Numbered from the stretch's first letter, positions 49,805 through 62,984 are shown. The stretch: DNA of 64,000 nt from Hemibagrus wyckioides (GCF_019097595.1 NC_080734.1:15006892-15070891); one strand, 5' to 3'. Numbers and translations are program-made. Notes: generated by a model not told the origin, from the sequence alone.

Positions 49805-51170
49805 TGTCAAATGTTTCATGCTCCCAACTTTGTGGGAACAGTTTTGGCCCCTTTCCATAAAGACATGGATGAGCGAGTTTGGTGTGGAGGAACTTGAGTC
49901 CTGACCTCAACCTGATAGAATATGTGGGAGTAATTTTTGAATGGTTTAGAGCGTTTAAAGTGTTTTTGAATGTTTTGGAGTGTTTAGAGTGTATTTGAAT
50001 GCATTCTTGTTTGTTTTTGTGTAAAATAATCAGAGGACAGCATGGTTGGGTTGTCAGGCACCACCTTAATTTATTGGCCACCTCTGTTTACAGTTTTAAC
50101 AATGAATTGTTTAACACTACGAGGTTTGGGTGCGAGATTGTACGGCCTGTGTAGAATCAGTAGCAGTAGGAGTAATGTCCGTCTGGCAGACTTTGTTGAC
50201 AATAGACGAGACTTGGATGGAGTTTCAATCTTGGTATGGCCGGGGTTGGAGCTGTGCCCGAGGTCCTGAGCAGAAGCGCAGTGCGTCATAGGAAGCCAAA
50301 GGTGGCAGGAGATAGAGTTAGGGATAATTGGGAGAAAACTGTGCCTAACACTACAGCAGGTGTAGAAGTGAAAGAAAGCATTGTTTGCAATGAATTAAAA
50401 GTAAGCAATCTAAGACAGAGCAGTGGCCGTGAAGCATACCCATGCTGTCCTCGGAGGTCAAAATGAACTGCTTGATGAAAACAAGCTGGAAAAGTCCTAT
50501 TGATAAGTGCACAGATGCCCACTATTTTTTATAACTGACCTCGGAAGTCCGATTATAATGGAATGTGTAAGAGTTAAAAAGTAAGAGATAATGGTGTCCA
50601 AAAAAGTACCTGATATTTCTGGAAGAAAGTAGGTGGGACTTTCTCAGCAAAGAGGTTTGGTTTGAATATTACGAAAAGATAAGAGAAAAGAATGAGAAGA
50701 CTATGTTTTGTAATGATTATTTCGGAGGTTGTTGGGATGTTAATTCGTGAGCAGCTCAATTCTTGTAACCAGTGCTAATTGCAAATAAAACCTTGTATCT
50801 GCATTCATCCAGTCTGAGCAGTCTGGCTTTTTTTATTTAGAGCCTTGCTTGACTGAGCTGGCGGGTCAATGTGGAGTTGGAGTCAGATAATAGCAAAGTA
50901 TTAATTGTGTAGTATTAAATAGAGCATTATAGCATTTTCCACAAATACATTTGGGATGAATTAGAGCAGAGACTGTGAGCCAGACCTTCTCATACAACAT
51001 CAGAGCCTGACCTCACAAATGCGCTGCTAGAGGAATGGTCAAAAATGCCCAAAAACACACTCCTAAACCTTGTGGAAAGCCTTCCCAGAAGAGTTGAATT
51101 CGTTATAGCTGCAAAGGACGGGCCAACTCCATATTACATTCATGTGCATGTAAAGGCAGACGTCCCAGTT
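49805..51170 (+). mobile_element. Tc1-type transposon relic split by a 1-kb insertion
   Basis: The left part (49805-49922) carries gctcccaactttgtgggaac, aaagacatggatgagcgag and gtcctgacctcaacctgata. The right part (50944-51170) resumes with tttgggatgaattagagcag and ends near gtaaaggcagacgtcccag. Translated pieces read KTWMSEFGVEEL and, on the right, LTNALLEEWSKMPKNTLLNL and [20 protein letters not shown], the Tc1 transposase C-terminus. Two small deletions in the left part and the insertion make it a pseudogene. Confidence 0.85.
49923..50943 (+). mobile_element. Solo LTR-like insertion, 1021 bp
   Basis: The inserted DNA begins TGTGG and ends CCACA and is flanked by the direct repeat AATA (49919-49922 and 50944-50947), the layout of a long terminal repeat with a 4-bp target duplication. 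Within it, AATAAA at 50784-50789 lies about 155 bases from the right end and a TATAA at 50530-50534 lies upstream, plausible U3-R-U5 marks for the plus orientation. There is no internal coding region and no second LTR, so it would be a solo LTR. The superfamily cannot be told; a gammaretrovirus-like or Gypsy-like origin are both possible. Confidence 0.6.
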
Positions 51171-51171
51171 T

Positions 51172-51427
51172 CAGAATGGCTCTCAGTCTCCGCTCTAATT
51201 CATCCCAAAGGTGTCCTATCAGGTTGAGGTCAGGACTCTGTGCAGGCCAGTCAAGTTCCTCCACACCAAACTCACTCATCCATGTTGGAACAGGAAGGGG
51301 TCATCCCCAAACTGTTCCCACAAAGAGTTCCTTTCACTGGAACTAAGGGGCCAAGTCCAATCCCTGAAAAACAACACCTGAATTCAATGATTTGGAGGGG
51401 TGTCCCAGATCTTTTGGCAATATAGTG
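51172..51427 (-). mobile_element. Second Tc1 copy, inverted, internally deleted
   Basis: Read on the minus strand it starts CACTATATTGCCAAAAG at 51427, the family's terminal sequence. It passes through a deleted transposase (gtgggaacagtttggggatg, gaggaacttgactggcctgc) and ends abruptly at gagagccattctg, against the tail of the copy at 50944. The two copies are convergent. Confidence 0.8.
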
Positions 51428-51429
51428 CG

Positions 51430-54400
51430 TGTGTTTATTCGGAGGTGTGTTCAAAGTATTAAAAGTTTCAGGAATATCAGACAGGCTTAACTAAATACAA
51501 CGAAAAATTATAATGGCTATTATGGAGACCCAGGTCACTAATAACCTAAGGTATGCATTTAAGCTGACACAGCTGACAATCAACAAGGTAAGCAAGCTTT
51601 GAATCATCAATCATACTGGGGAACAAGGATTTTACACAGCCTCCTCTCACATGTAGCCTCTGTGACTACTTCTGGAGGAAACAGTGTGCGTTTCACAGGT
51701 TAGCTGCTGGGCTAAAACCTAAAACAGGAAACTTCAATGGGTTATAATTACAAATTTGTCAAATTAGCTGCTTAGTCAGCTAGCTACAAAAATGTAAACT
51801 TACTGCATTAAATCAAATCTACAGTGGAAAAATATTAATAATCATAAAAAAAAAACATGGCTGCATCCTTGTTCGTCTTTTGTTAGCGAACGGTGATAGA
51901 TGTATATTAACTGCCTTAAAACACTGTGTTGTCAGTGTTATAGATTTAACAACAGAATAGGTCTGCAAATTGATCGATCGAGAGCAAATACTTGTATTTA
52001 CAGCATAAGTCATTTAATGGAAAGAAGTGCTGCTTTACTTTTTCTGTAGACACCAAAGCCACTTGCTGAACTCAGATAAATCTGAAGCTGAGAAGACCAC
52101 CCTGAGTTTTTCTTAGTAGGAATTATGAGTTTAGGGGGTGTTTTCTGTCTTTTTATGAGTTATTAAAAATCACAGTTTGGATTGTTTTAACATGACATAG
52201 TTACTTTTTGTTGAGAGACACAGAACTTTTTAACATTACTTAAATTTTCCAAGTTTTTTGGATGGTCTTCCAGAAAGGTCCTGGTTGGTCAGTTCTACAA
52301 TTGCCCACTGTTCAGTACCCCTGTGTGTGAGTACTGTAGGTTATTACTGTATATTGTATGTGTGATACATGCATGAGTCTCAGTGTATTTGTGTGTGTGT
52401 GTCAAGTGTATGAATCTTTTTATATGGATGATTTATTTATGGCTATTTTCAGTACAAGATGTGTCACAGTTTGAATGAATAAATGTGTGAAGCTGTGAGT
52501 CTACCAAAATAGATCATAAGACAAAAGAGGAATTTAAACTGCAGTGTAAGCTGGGTCATACAGGACAATGAATGTCCTGCTTGGGTTTCTCTCCCTCTCT
52601 TCCATTCCCTCTTCTGCAACGGCTCTCGGAGGAAGGAAAATCAAGCTCAATGGCCAGCCTCCTGCTCCCTGTGGATACCATGGATATTATCACTACGGAA
52701 ACTGGTACTGGCTGCCTTTCCCTGGAGCACAATCCATCGTGCTAAACCCAGAGAGAGTGCGGTGAAGATAGAGAGCTTTGTGCGTAAGCGAGCGAGAGAG
52801 AAAGAAAGCAAGATGGTGGGGACAAGAAAGAAAGAAAGACAGAGAAAGTGCGAGTCGGGTTTGGTGGGAGACAGATAAGTTTCGAATCCACCCGCATATG
52901 CATCTTCCTTTTTTCCAGCACCATCTGACACACAAATGCATACAGCTGCTGGCGGAAATGACAGCTGAATGTATGGCTGCAGCTTTGCTCTTTTCCTGCC
53001 TACTTTCCAACCCCTAATTATTATGGAATACAAGATAATTCAAAAAGGTAGCACCCCCTCACATATACACACAGGCTGTAGGTCTAATTGGCCTTGTTGC
53101 ATGGGAGAGAACATCAGTCTCACAGTAATTAAAGTCAGGGAGCAAGGGATGACAGAGATGGGAAACAAAGAGGAAAGGAAGAACAGGGAGCACAGGCCGT
53201 GAAAAGTCTCAACCTTGTCATAAAAGCTGCGTAGTATCTCAACTCCTACATCATGTCAACTCATATTGACCTAGTTAAAGGCTGTGAACACTCAGCATTA
53301 ATTATTCTTCGTTAAGTAAGAAATAACACTTGATGGACATGCTGTTATAGGAAAGTAATCAATACTGTTGAGATTATTTTCCAATAACCGCATGTTTTCT
53401 AAAAATGTTTTGGTCCTTGTATACTAGCCAAAGATACAGATTTATCAAATTTATCATCGAACAACGTCATACATTTTACCTGTTTACTATTTAACATGAA
53501 ATGTCTATATATTGAAATATTATGTCAAATAGTTCCTGTTCCTGTTATCTTTATCTGAATCAGTTTCATTGGTAGGATTCTCGAAACAGAAGGTGTGAAT
53601 TAATCGTCTATAAATTAACAGCTGTGTCAGTAATTCTCACTGTAACATTAATTAAATAACAAACACGATCGTAAAACTTTTATATTAATGAGTTGGCTCT
53701 GCTTTATTGTTCCTATAGTAAGACTGCATAATTGGGGATTTTGTGACATGACAGATGTTAGACAAAATCGTAAATCTAAAAAGAAATTCATTAACATTAT
53801 GTGTTGGTCATTAACAAACAAAATATATGATCGTTGATGTGGTGATTGAGATTTCCGTTAGGTAACATTTACGAGATATAATACCATTAAGACAGGGAAA
53901 TCTTCACTGAGACAGGGACGTCTGCAGTAACACGGGGAAGTTTGTAACACACTGAAGATTCCTCAGTTTTTTCCTTATAATCTTCGAGAAACAGAATACA
54001 TGAGAAGCTGGTGAGGTAATGCCTAGTGTTACTGTCAGAATCGTGGATTTTTTTTTACATTGCATTGTGGTTTATAAATGTTTTAGTATGGCACATCATG
54101 GTAACCATGACAGAATCATGATTGTACTGTGGTGCTTTGACAGGAATCATGATACTGTTATAAATAAATTCTTGTACACAGTAAAGCAGTGTTTTTTAGT
54201 GTATACAATATAAAACCTACAACAACATACCTTTTGGCACGATGCATTGAATTTACATTTATTACAGGTTACTGTGGTTACCATAATGAGACAATAACCA
54301 TAGTAAACCTGTTAGAACAATTCTAAGACCATGAGGTTTACTGTTACAGTTTTTTGCAAATGCTCCATTAAATAAAAATCCTCAGCTTATTATATACAAT

Positions 54401-54600
54401 ATCTAAATAAAAACAGGAATGAAAGCAGAATGCAATTATTATTATTTTTTGCTTATTGTTTGCTTGTTTGTGAGCTCAGTGCTTCGGTTATCCAGGGATC
54501 TCGAGCTATTGAGCCATCTATGGTTCATAATTGTGGCTAATTTTCAGAATTATTTCTACAAAGCATAATAGGGTGGTCAAAGTTGCGCAGTGTATTTTTA
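51430..54600. other. Intergenic stretch, no gene seen
   Basis: The less repetitive interval at 52560-53035 has several overlapping open frames, on both strands, none with family resemblance. The rest is AT-rich. No mobile element was recognised. Confidence 0.45.
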
Positions 54601-54639
54601 AAGAATTTTATAGCTCAGGAAAATGATACCCAAACTGAA

Positions 54640-54900
54640 CCCATTCATTCCACTCACCAGCACTTAAGCTTCAGACACAGACTTGACACAAGATTAAGAT
54701 GCGTGAGCACAGACGGAGCTGGGCTAAAGCCATTTACTATGTAAACATGGATATCTCTCTAATTTTTAGAAGCAGACACAGATATCAGGATGAGATGTTT
54801 TTCTGCTGCTGGTGGAGTCGATTAAGTGCTTTAATCAGTGAGTCAGTGGATGTAATTAAACCCATGGGATTGGAGTTGAATTTATGCTAATTAAAAACAC
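54640..54900. promoter_or_regulatory. Candidate conserved noncoding element (weak)
   Basis: A non-repetitive interval with clustered homeodomain-type core words: attaagtgctttaatcagtg, gtaattaaaccc, gctaattaaaaac. Such clusters are common in enhancers but also in AT-rich DNA by chance. No alignment was possible. Confidence 0.2.
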
Positions 54901-54904
54901 TTGC

Positions 54905-56375
54905 TTCACACATTGCCAAAGACACCGCCATGTCTCTCACTTATAAATGCACACATGCATGCACAAGAAACATGCACAGTAAATATAATAATACTATCGG
55001 TTTAGATAAAAAAGGCAAAGATAAAAGAAAAATGAGAATGAGGACTCAGGAAGGTGCTGGAAAGAACCTTGTTTTGCTCTGCTAAAGAAGGAGAAAGACA
55101 GAGCATGGGCAAGCTGTGATCGCCAAATTTATTCGTTTCTTTACAGTGACACTGATCGATATCCTGATCCTACAGCCTGGCTAACCTGCATGAACAAGAC
55201 ATAACCTTTAAATTCTCATACACTTTCCTTGCCAGTAATACCAGCTACCGCAGCCTAAACTTCTTATTCAGACCGCAAACACTCTGGTGACATTTCAGCT
55301 GCGAGCAATGCCTTTGTTCTGTCCGTCTGTGTGTGCGCATGTGCATGCTTGTGTGGGAGCTGTAGTGCTCGGCCTATCAGAGTCAAACTCCAGAAAGCCT
55401 GTCCGTTCTTCTCTTTGTGCTTGGACCATTAGCAGCTGACATTTGGTGTTGGTGGGGCAGTCCAAGAGCATTGATCTGAGGGAGGGAATGAGGGAGAGAA
55501 TGAGAGAAAATAGAAGGGAGAGAAGTGAAGAAAAAGGACGATCAATAGGCTTTGTGGAGTCGCGGGCCTAGAGGGCACACAGGTACGGTGTAGGCCGAAA
55601 TCTGAGAGCAGAAGAGAGGTCCAGATTTACAGGTCCACCCAACAGAGCTAATGTGAGCTGTGAGAGAAAGAGAGAGAGAATCCTGGGTAGAGGTGAGAGA
55701 TAGAGAAACCTCCAATAAGAAATGCTTGATCCAATCAATACTCATTTAGTAATTTAGCATGACTGCAACAATGTGAGCTATAGAAAATGATGTGTTACCA
55801 TGGCAACATAATATCCAGTACCAGAATATTTCTGTGGAAGTTTATGGGTGTGGGTGCATGTTCATGTATTTGTTCCTGTGCACACACACACACACCTTAA
55901 GTGTTCATTTGCAGCACTTGTAGTGTTACATTAAGCGTTATAGCTGAATTTGATGCACCAATTAATTATGTTTACAATTATAATCAAGTTAGACAACATT
56001 TCCGTAGTCAGTGCATGCTTGGGTGCATGTCTGCTCAACCAGAAGAGCTGACAGGAATATTATTACGACATGAATAATCAATGAGGAAATTTTGCTGCCC
56101 AAATCAGTCATCATCAAAACTGAAACGAAAAGCTTCCTACGTTCCTCTTTTCCGTCTCCTTCTTGTCTTAATATCCTGAAATCGTCAATACAAATTAAGT
56201 GGAATATATCAACAGTTGATACTGGCTGTCAGATACAGGATGAAGTATTATTGGATAACTAGCTAACCAGCTGGCTTGTTACTGTATATTGCTTTTTTTA
56301 TTTATTGGATTGAAACATGATGAAAGTAGTACTCAAAATTCACAGAGCTCCATAGGAACAATTTTTACACTGGAT
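54905..56375. other. Intergenic stretch, no gene seen
   Basis: A purine-rich GA patch is at about 55470-55545 and short CA runs are present; no exon-like or repeat-like sequence otherwise recognised. Confidence 0.45.
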
Positions 56376-56387
56376 TATTTTATAAGA

Positions 56388-56748
56388 AGGCCAGCACTGT
56401 GGCTTAGTGGTTAGCATGGTTGCCTCGCAGCAAGAATCCCGGGTTCGAACAGGTAGGGGTCTTTCTGTGTAGAGTTTGCATGTTCTCCCGGTGCTTGCGT
56501 GGGTTTACTCCGGGTACTCTGGTTTCCTCCCACAGTCCAAAACATGTACATTAGGTGGATTGGTGATTCTAAATTGCCCATAGGAGTGAGTGTGTGTGGT
56601 TGTCTGTCTATATGTGGCCCTGTGATAGACTGGTGACCTGTCCAGGTTGTACCCCTGCCTTTCGCCCAATGTGCGCTAGGATAGGCTCCAGAAGATCCCT
56701 GTGACCCTAATTAGGAATAAAGCGAGTATAGAAAATGGATGTATGGAT
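56388..56748 (+). mobile_element. Near full-length tRNA-derived SINE with target-site duplication
   Basis: Begins ggccagcactgtggcttagt with an A box (ggcttagtggttagcatgg) and a B box (gggttcgaac at 56441). It continues through gagtttgcatgttctcccgg, ggtttcctcccacagtccaa, ctaaattgcccatagg and gataggctccagaagatccc, and ends gaaaatggatgtatgg. The 11-bp direct repeat attttataaga flanks it at 56377-56387 and 56749-56759. This is the hallmark of LINE-machinery insertion, and its perfection suggests a fairly recent event. Confidence 0.95.
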
Positions 56749-56764
56749 ATTTTATAAGATGAGT

Positions 56765-59700
56765 TTTTTCATGTCATACCATTTGTATTATTCCTTGTAT
56801 TAATCTTTATATTTTGGTCCCAATTTTATTTGTACATACAGTAGATAATGTTTCATTTGTCTGTTCTTTTTATGAATTAAAACTCAGAGTACATAGAACA
56901 ATTAATGCTATATTCTGGCCATAAAATTGGCATTTCAGCAGATGCCCTTATTTCAGAAAGGCAGTGGAGTCTGTGTAATACAGGGCTGATCAGTTTTAAA
57001 GTAAAAATGTTCTCATAAGTCTATTCAAAGCATCAAGCTAATAAAACCATGTCAAGAATGTCAAGTGCTTGATTTTTGACTTGTTATAAAGATTCTGGGG
57101 TTTCCAGGACACAAACATTGTCAGAATTACCTTCATGAATGTAATAACTCTATTATTAAAGGCTAATTTGACAAGGTAAGTGGTTCCTTAATTGTTTTTG
57201 TATGTACTAAAGAACTAAAGTATCTGAATGTTAAACCAAAGAGCATTTTCTTTCCTTTAAGGCTTCTACTTTTAAGAGTACATACTGTGTATTGACCAAC
57301 AATCTCTAGACATGAACTGGAGAAGATATCCTGACACTGGATATAACCAAATTACCAAACTAGGTGTTAAAGCAGCATCTCAGCAGCTTTAAAGGATGGG
57401 AAAAGAGCTGGCAGAGGCATGAAATTCAAGGATTTTGAGGAGTGGTCAATAGTATATGGCCGGACAGTTGACACTTGGCAGGGGTGAGGTTACAGAAAAA
57501 AGGTGATGTGGTATATATATCGGCCTAGGATCACTATCACTGTAGCAGATCAGTCTCCTTCTCCTTTTCCTGAGGCATCTACTTTAATGATGGATGGATT
57601 CAGGTGCTTTCAGGATAGGGATGGCGGTGAACACTTCCCTGAGGGTTCTGAAGTCTTGATCAATCTATGTGGCCCAAACTAGATTTTTTTTTTTTTTTTG
57701 CATAAAAGTTAGATGAATACTCTCTCCTAGTGACTTGAATTTGAATGTGCTAAATAATTGGAAATATTTAAATGCCATGTGTGTATGCCGTGACAAATCA
57801 AGCCATATAACTGAGTCACAAATTCTGGGATTGCATTGGAAATCTGATAGAAGGTTCCATAAATTTTGAAAAATTTGAAACATGGACAAATGATGTTCAA
57901 TATACTGCAAGAACCTGCAAGAATTTCTAGCTCCCTGTTTAAATGTAAGCAAATGAGTGACAGTGACTTCGTGTAGAAAAGGTCAGATTTTTCCTCATTT
58001 CTAATCTTTTCTGTTGAAGCGTTTTTTTTTTTTGTTTTGTTTTGTTCAGATGACACGTTGATGAATTAGAGCAAAAATGGATCAAAAGGTTTTTGACAGC
58101 TCGAGTGCACAATGTCATTAAAGCAAAAAAAGAAATAAATAAATACTAATAAACTCTGAAATTCATGTAAAGATTCTACTTTTGACTCAAGTCATTGTCA
58201 TTTCTAATGAAAACGTTTTGGATTAAATTGGAAAAGAGTGCAAAAATAGATGGATTTTCTTCAGTGGTCTCAGATTTTGGTCCCCACTGTAATAGCTGTA
58301 ATAGCCAATAGTGTGCATGGGCAGAGAGAAGATGTGCCAATTGATAACAATATTTAATTGTGATATTTAACATTTGTCTGAAGAAAGAAGGCTGTACTGT
58401 ATCATTACAGGAATGAAAAAAAGGTTTCTAGCCATTGTGATTGATTCACTGCCACCCACTGGCTGACCAGAAGAGTATTTTGAGTAACAAAAAATAAACT
58501 GCTGTTTACTGGGCATTGCTGATCTGCATGGGTTCCTTCTCTCAGGTCATCTTCTCTCTGTGAGCTAATCAAGACACCTGGCCAAATCAACGAGTAAACC
58601 CTAAGACACGTGACTAACTCCACAGGCCAGTTCAGGGATTAAATCTCTTCTCAGCCCTTGATAATAAAACAGCAATAAAGACTATTATGTTCCAGATAAT
58701 AGTCTGCTGAGTCTGGTTCTGAACAGTAAACTGTGATGTGCCTTGCCATAGTTTAAAGGGTTTTTCTTTGTTTACATCAATTTCAACGTATAGTAAATTG
58801 GCAAAACAGTACTTTGACTCCATTTAAGCCAAACATCAGTGACCTAGCCCAAAACTGTGCCTATTAGAAAGGTGCTTCATTTAGTATGGGTAAATATTGG
58901 GTATGGGAAAGTATGGGAAATATTGGGTATATTTATAGATGTACCTCATCTGTGGTCAGTAAGGTTACCTAGCTGTGAGATTATGATAATGGCTTTATTG
59001 ATTGATTTATTTATTTTTACACACTTTTTCACACCAGTCCAGAAATATTAATATTTCACACCAGAAATATTACAGTCTGGAAATGTATATGTAATAACCC
59101 CCCCCCCCCACACACACAGGCAATTACACACTCAACATCAAAATAACAAATTAATCAAGCATTTGTGTTCTGTCTACAAGGAAGGTTTGTATAGTCTCTT
59201 CGCTGTTGGCATCGTTGCTTTCCCATGAGAAATGAAGTGATCCGGCCCGGATGGCGTGCACTCGGATCCTTTCTAACTCCCCATGCACTGCTCCTCCACA
59301 TGGCTCTTGCTCCTATTTTTAATGAGCATGCGGCCTTATCTATAAACCCGCGGGATCGGCACAGACCATGCTGCGATTTCCCACTGGCAAGCACCAGAAA
59401 GACGTGAGCAGGAGAGAGATATGATAAGCCATGCTGCTTCTACAGCATGTACCATACAAAGCACCAAAAAACAATCAAACCTCCTGCCCACCACAAATTT
59501 CTTATATAGTTATCTCGCTTTCCTCGTACATTCATTAAAATGATGTGTGACCGTGCATTTTTTCTTTCAACGCTTGCATTTCAATTCAAGCTTTCTGAGA
59601 TGGTGAAGAACAGGGTGAAGCCTCGGGGCTCGGCTCCGGCTGCATAGAATTGCATATGAGACCTTCTGCACATGGATAAGGCAAATTTGGACATGGGCTC

Positions 59701-60165
59701 TGGCTCAGCCATGCGAAGAGGTGAAGTGTGTGAGCGGTTTAATTAATTAAGAAAGAAAGACTCCTTGTGCAGATACAGCTGAAGTGAGCTCTGTGTAGCT
59801 TAAGGGTCTCTTTGTTAAAAGGTCTCTGTATTGATTCAGCAAGCCTATAAATTCACTGTGATCTAAGTGACCATTCCTTTAAAGCATTAAACGCTGAACC
59901 TGTGTGAGGCTAAATTGCTCTAATTAGCCTCCAGAACAAGATAAATGTTACAGCGTCTCCAAAACACACAGGTTTTTAAATAAAGTTGCCTAAGTGGTCA
60001 AAACTGTTAATCACTTAAAGTTTAAATGGCTATTTCATCTTACCAGACATGTGATTACGAGTTCAGTATATAATTCAGACGTATGTTGCAGTAGTTAGTA
60101 ACACTTTAGTTGAAGGGCCTATGTTGAGCCTTTATAATACATACATTTCAAGGAACCTTTTTAAT
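56765..60165. other. Intergenic stretch, no gene seen
   Basis: A weak repeat fragment is at 56925-56980, a C-run then CA at 59098-59118, and poly-T/A tracts near 57682-57700 and 58020-58035. The interval 59560-59960 is non-repetitive with an aattaattaa word and might be conserved noncoding DNA, but I cannot test this. Confidence 0.45.
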
Positions 60166-60189
60166 AAATGAAAATAATCTTTATTTTAA

Positions 60190-62940
60190 TAAAATTTCAC
60201 TCACCCCACCTCACTCACTCACTCACTCACCCCATCTCACTCACTCACTCACCCCACCTCACTCACTCACTCACTCACTCACCCCACTCACTCACTCACC
60301 CCACTCACTCACCCCACCTCACTCACTCACCCCACCTCACTCACTCACCCCACCCCACTCACTCACCCCACCCCATTCACTCACCCCACTCACTCACCCC
60401 ACCTCACTCACTCACTCACTCACTCACCCCACCTCACTCACCTCACCTCACTCACTCACCCCACCTCACTCACTCACTCACTCACTCACTCACCCCACTC
60501 ACTCACCCCACCTCACTCACTCACTCACCCCACCTCACTCACTCACTCACTCACTCACCCCACTCACTCACTCACCCCACCTCACTCACCTCACTCACTC
60601 ACTCACCCCACTCACTCACTCACTCACTCACTCACTCACCCCACCTCACTCACTCACTCACCCCATCTCACTCACTCACCTCACTCACCCCACTCACTCA
60701 CCCCACCTCACTCACTCACTCACCCCACCTCACTCACTCACTCACTCACTCACCCCACTCACTCACCCCACCTCACTCACTCACTCACTCACTCACTCAC
60801 TCACTCACCTCACTCACCCCACTCACTCACCCCACCTCACTCACTCACTCACTCACCCCACTCACTCACTCACTCACTCACTCACTCACTCACCTCACTC
60901 ACCCCACTCACTCACCCCACCTCACTCACTCACTCACTCACTCACTCACCTCACTCACCCCACCTCACTCACTCACTCACCTCACTCACTCACCCCACCT
61001 CACTCACTCACTCACCCCATCTCACTCACTCACCTCACTCACCCCACTCACTCACCCCACCTCACTCACTCACTCACTCACTCACTCACCTCACTCACTC
61101 ACTCACTCACTCACTCACTCACTCACCCCACCTCACTCACTCACTCACCCCATCTCACTCACTCACCTCACTCACCCCACTCACTCACCTCACTCACTCA
61201 CTCACCCCACCCCACCTCACTCACTCACTCACCCCACTCACTCACCCCACCTCACTCACTCACTCACTCACTCACCTCACTCACTCACTCACTCACTCAC
61301 TCACCCCACCTCACTCACTCACTCACTCACTCACCCACTCACCCCACCCCACTCACTCACTCACTCACTCACCCCACTCACTCACCCCACCTCACTCACT
61401 CACTCACTCACTCACTCACCCCACCTCACTCACTCACCCCACTCACTCACTCACCCCACCTCACTCACTCACTCACTCACCCCACTCACTCACCCCACCT
61501 CACTCACTCACCCCACCCCACCTCACTCACTCACTCACTCACCCAACCTCACTCACTCACTCACTCACTCACCCCACTCACTCACCCCACCTCACTCACC
61601 CCACTCACTCACTCACTCACTCACTCACCCCACTCACTCACTCACCTCACTCACTCACTCACTCACTCACCCCACCCCACTCACTCACTCACCCCACCTC
61701 ACTCACTCACTCACTCACTCACCCCACCTCACTCACTCACCCCACCTCACTCACTCACTCACTCACTCACTCACCCCACCTCACTCACCTCACTCACTCA
61801 CTCACCCCACCCCACCTCACTCACTCACCCCACCTCACTCACTCACCCCACTCACTCACTCACTCACCCCACCTCACTCACTCACCCCACTCACTCACCC
61901 CACCTCACTCACCCCACTCACTCACTCACTCACTCACTCACTCACTCACCCCACTCACTCACTCACCTCACTCACTCACTCACTCACTCACCCCACCCCA
62001 CTCACTCACTCACCCCACCTCACTCACTCACTCACTCACTCACTCACCCCACCTCACTCACTCACCCCACCTCACTCACCCCACCTCACTCACTCACTCA
62101 CTCACCCCACCTCACTCACTCACTCACCCCACTCACTCACTCACCCCACCTCACTCACTCCACCTCACTCACCTCACCTCATTCACTCACTCACTCCACC
62201 TCACTCACCCACCTCACCTCATTCACTCACCCACCCCACCCCACTCACTCACTCACCCCACCTCACTCACTCACCCCACCTCACTCACTCACCTCACTCA
62301 CCCACCCCATCTCATTCACTCACTCACTCCACCTCACCCACCCCACCTCACTCACTCACCCACCCCACCTCACTCTCTCACCCCACCTCACCCACCTCAC
62401 TCACTCACTCCACCTCACCCACTCACCCCACCTCACCCACCTCACTCACTCACCCTACCTCACCCCACCTCACTAACTCACCTCACTCACTCACCTCACA
62501 TACTCACCCCACCTCACTCACCTCACTCACTGAACCCACCTTGCTCACTCACCCCGCCCACCTCGCTCACTCACCCCAGCTCACCCACCTTGCTCACTCA
62601 CCTCACCCACCTCAGTAACTCGCCCACCTCACTCACTCACCTCACCTACCTCACTCACTCAACCCACCTCACTCACTCACCCCCGGCTCACGCACCTCAC
62701 TCACTCACCCCAGCTCACCCACCTCGCTCACTCACCTCACCTACCTCACTCACTCAACCCACCTCGCTCACTAACCCCCAGCTCACCCACCTCACTCACT
62801 CACCCCACCTCACTCACTCACTCACTCACCCCACCTCACTCACTCACTCACTCACCCCACCTCACTCACTCACTCACTCACCCCACCTCACTCACTCACT
62901 CACTCACCCCACCTCACTCACTCACTGACTCACTCACTCA
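60190..62940. repeat. CACT/CACCCCACCT array, about 2.75 kb
   Basis: TCAC tetranucleotide runs alternate with CACCCCACC blocks. The plus strand has no G from 60171 to 62531 by my reading. The right third decays, with substitutions such as ttgctc and cagctc. A false open frame of 816 codons (60168-62618) arises because TCAC-type repeats contain no stop in any register. The complementary strand carries repeated GGTGGGGTGAG, with G-quadruplex potential. Confidence 0.97.
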
Positions 62941-62984
62941 CAACTACAGACAATTTATCTTAACTAATCCATCTATTGCCATGT

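Noticed and set aside
50042..50466. Overlapping open frames inside the 1-kb insertion
   Set aside because: Short, on both strands, without retroviral or other motifs; treated as LTR-like noncoding sequence.
52568..52765. Small open frame with an aromatic-rich piece (HGYYHYGNWYWLPFPG)
   Set aside because: No family resemblance, several overlapping frames on both strands, and no convincing splice sites; kept only as part of a gene-free stretch.
56388..56470. Functional tRNA gene suggested by A and B boxes
   Set aside because: The boxes belong to a tRNA-derived SINE head with a SINE body and target duplication; the cloverleaf is not kept.
60168..62618. Open frame of 816 codons rich in His, Ser, Thr, Pro, Leu
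   Set aside because: A CACT/CACCCCACC array; without G on the plus strand TAG and TGA cannot occur, so long open frames are expected.
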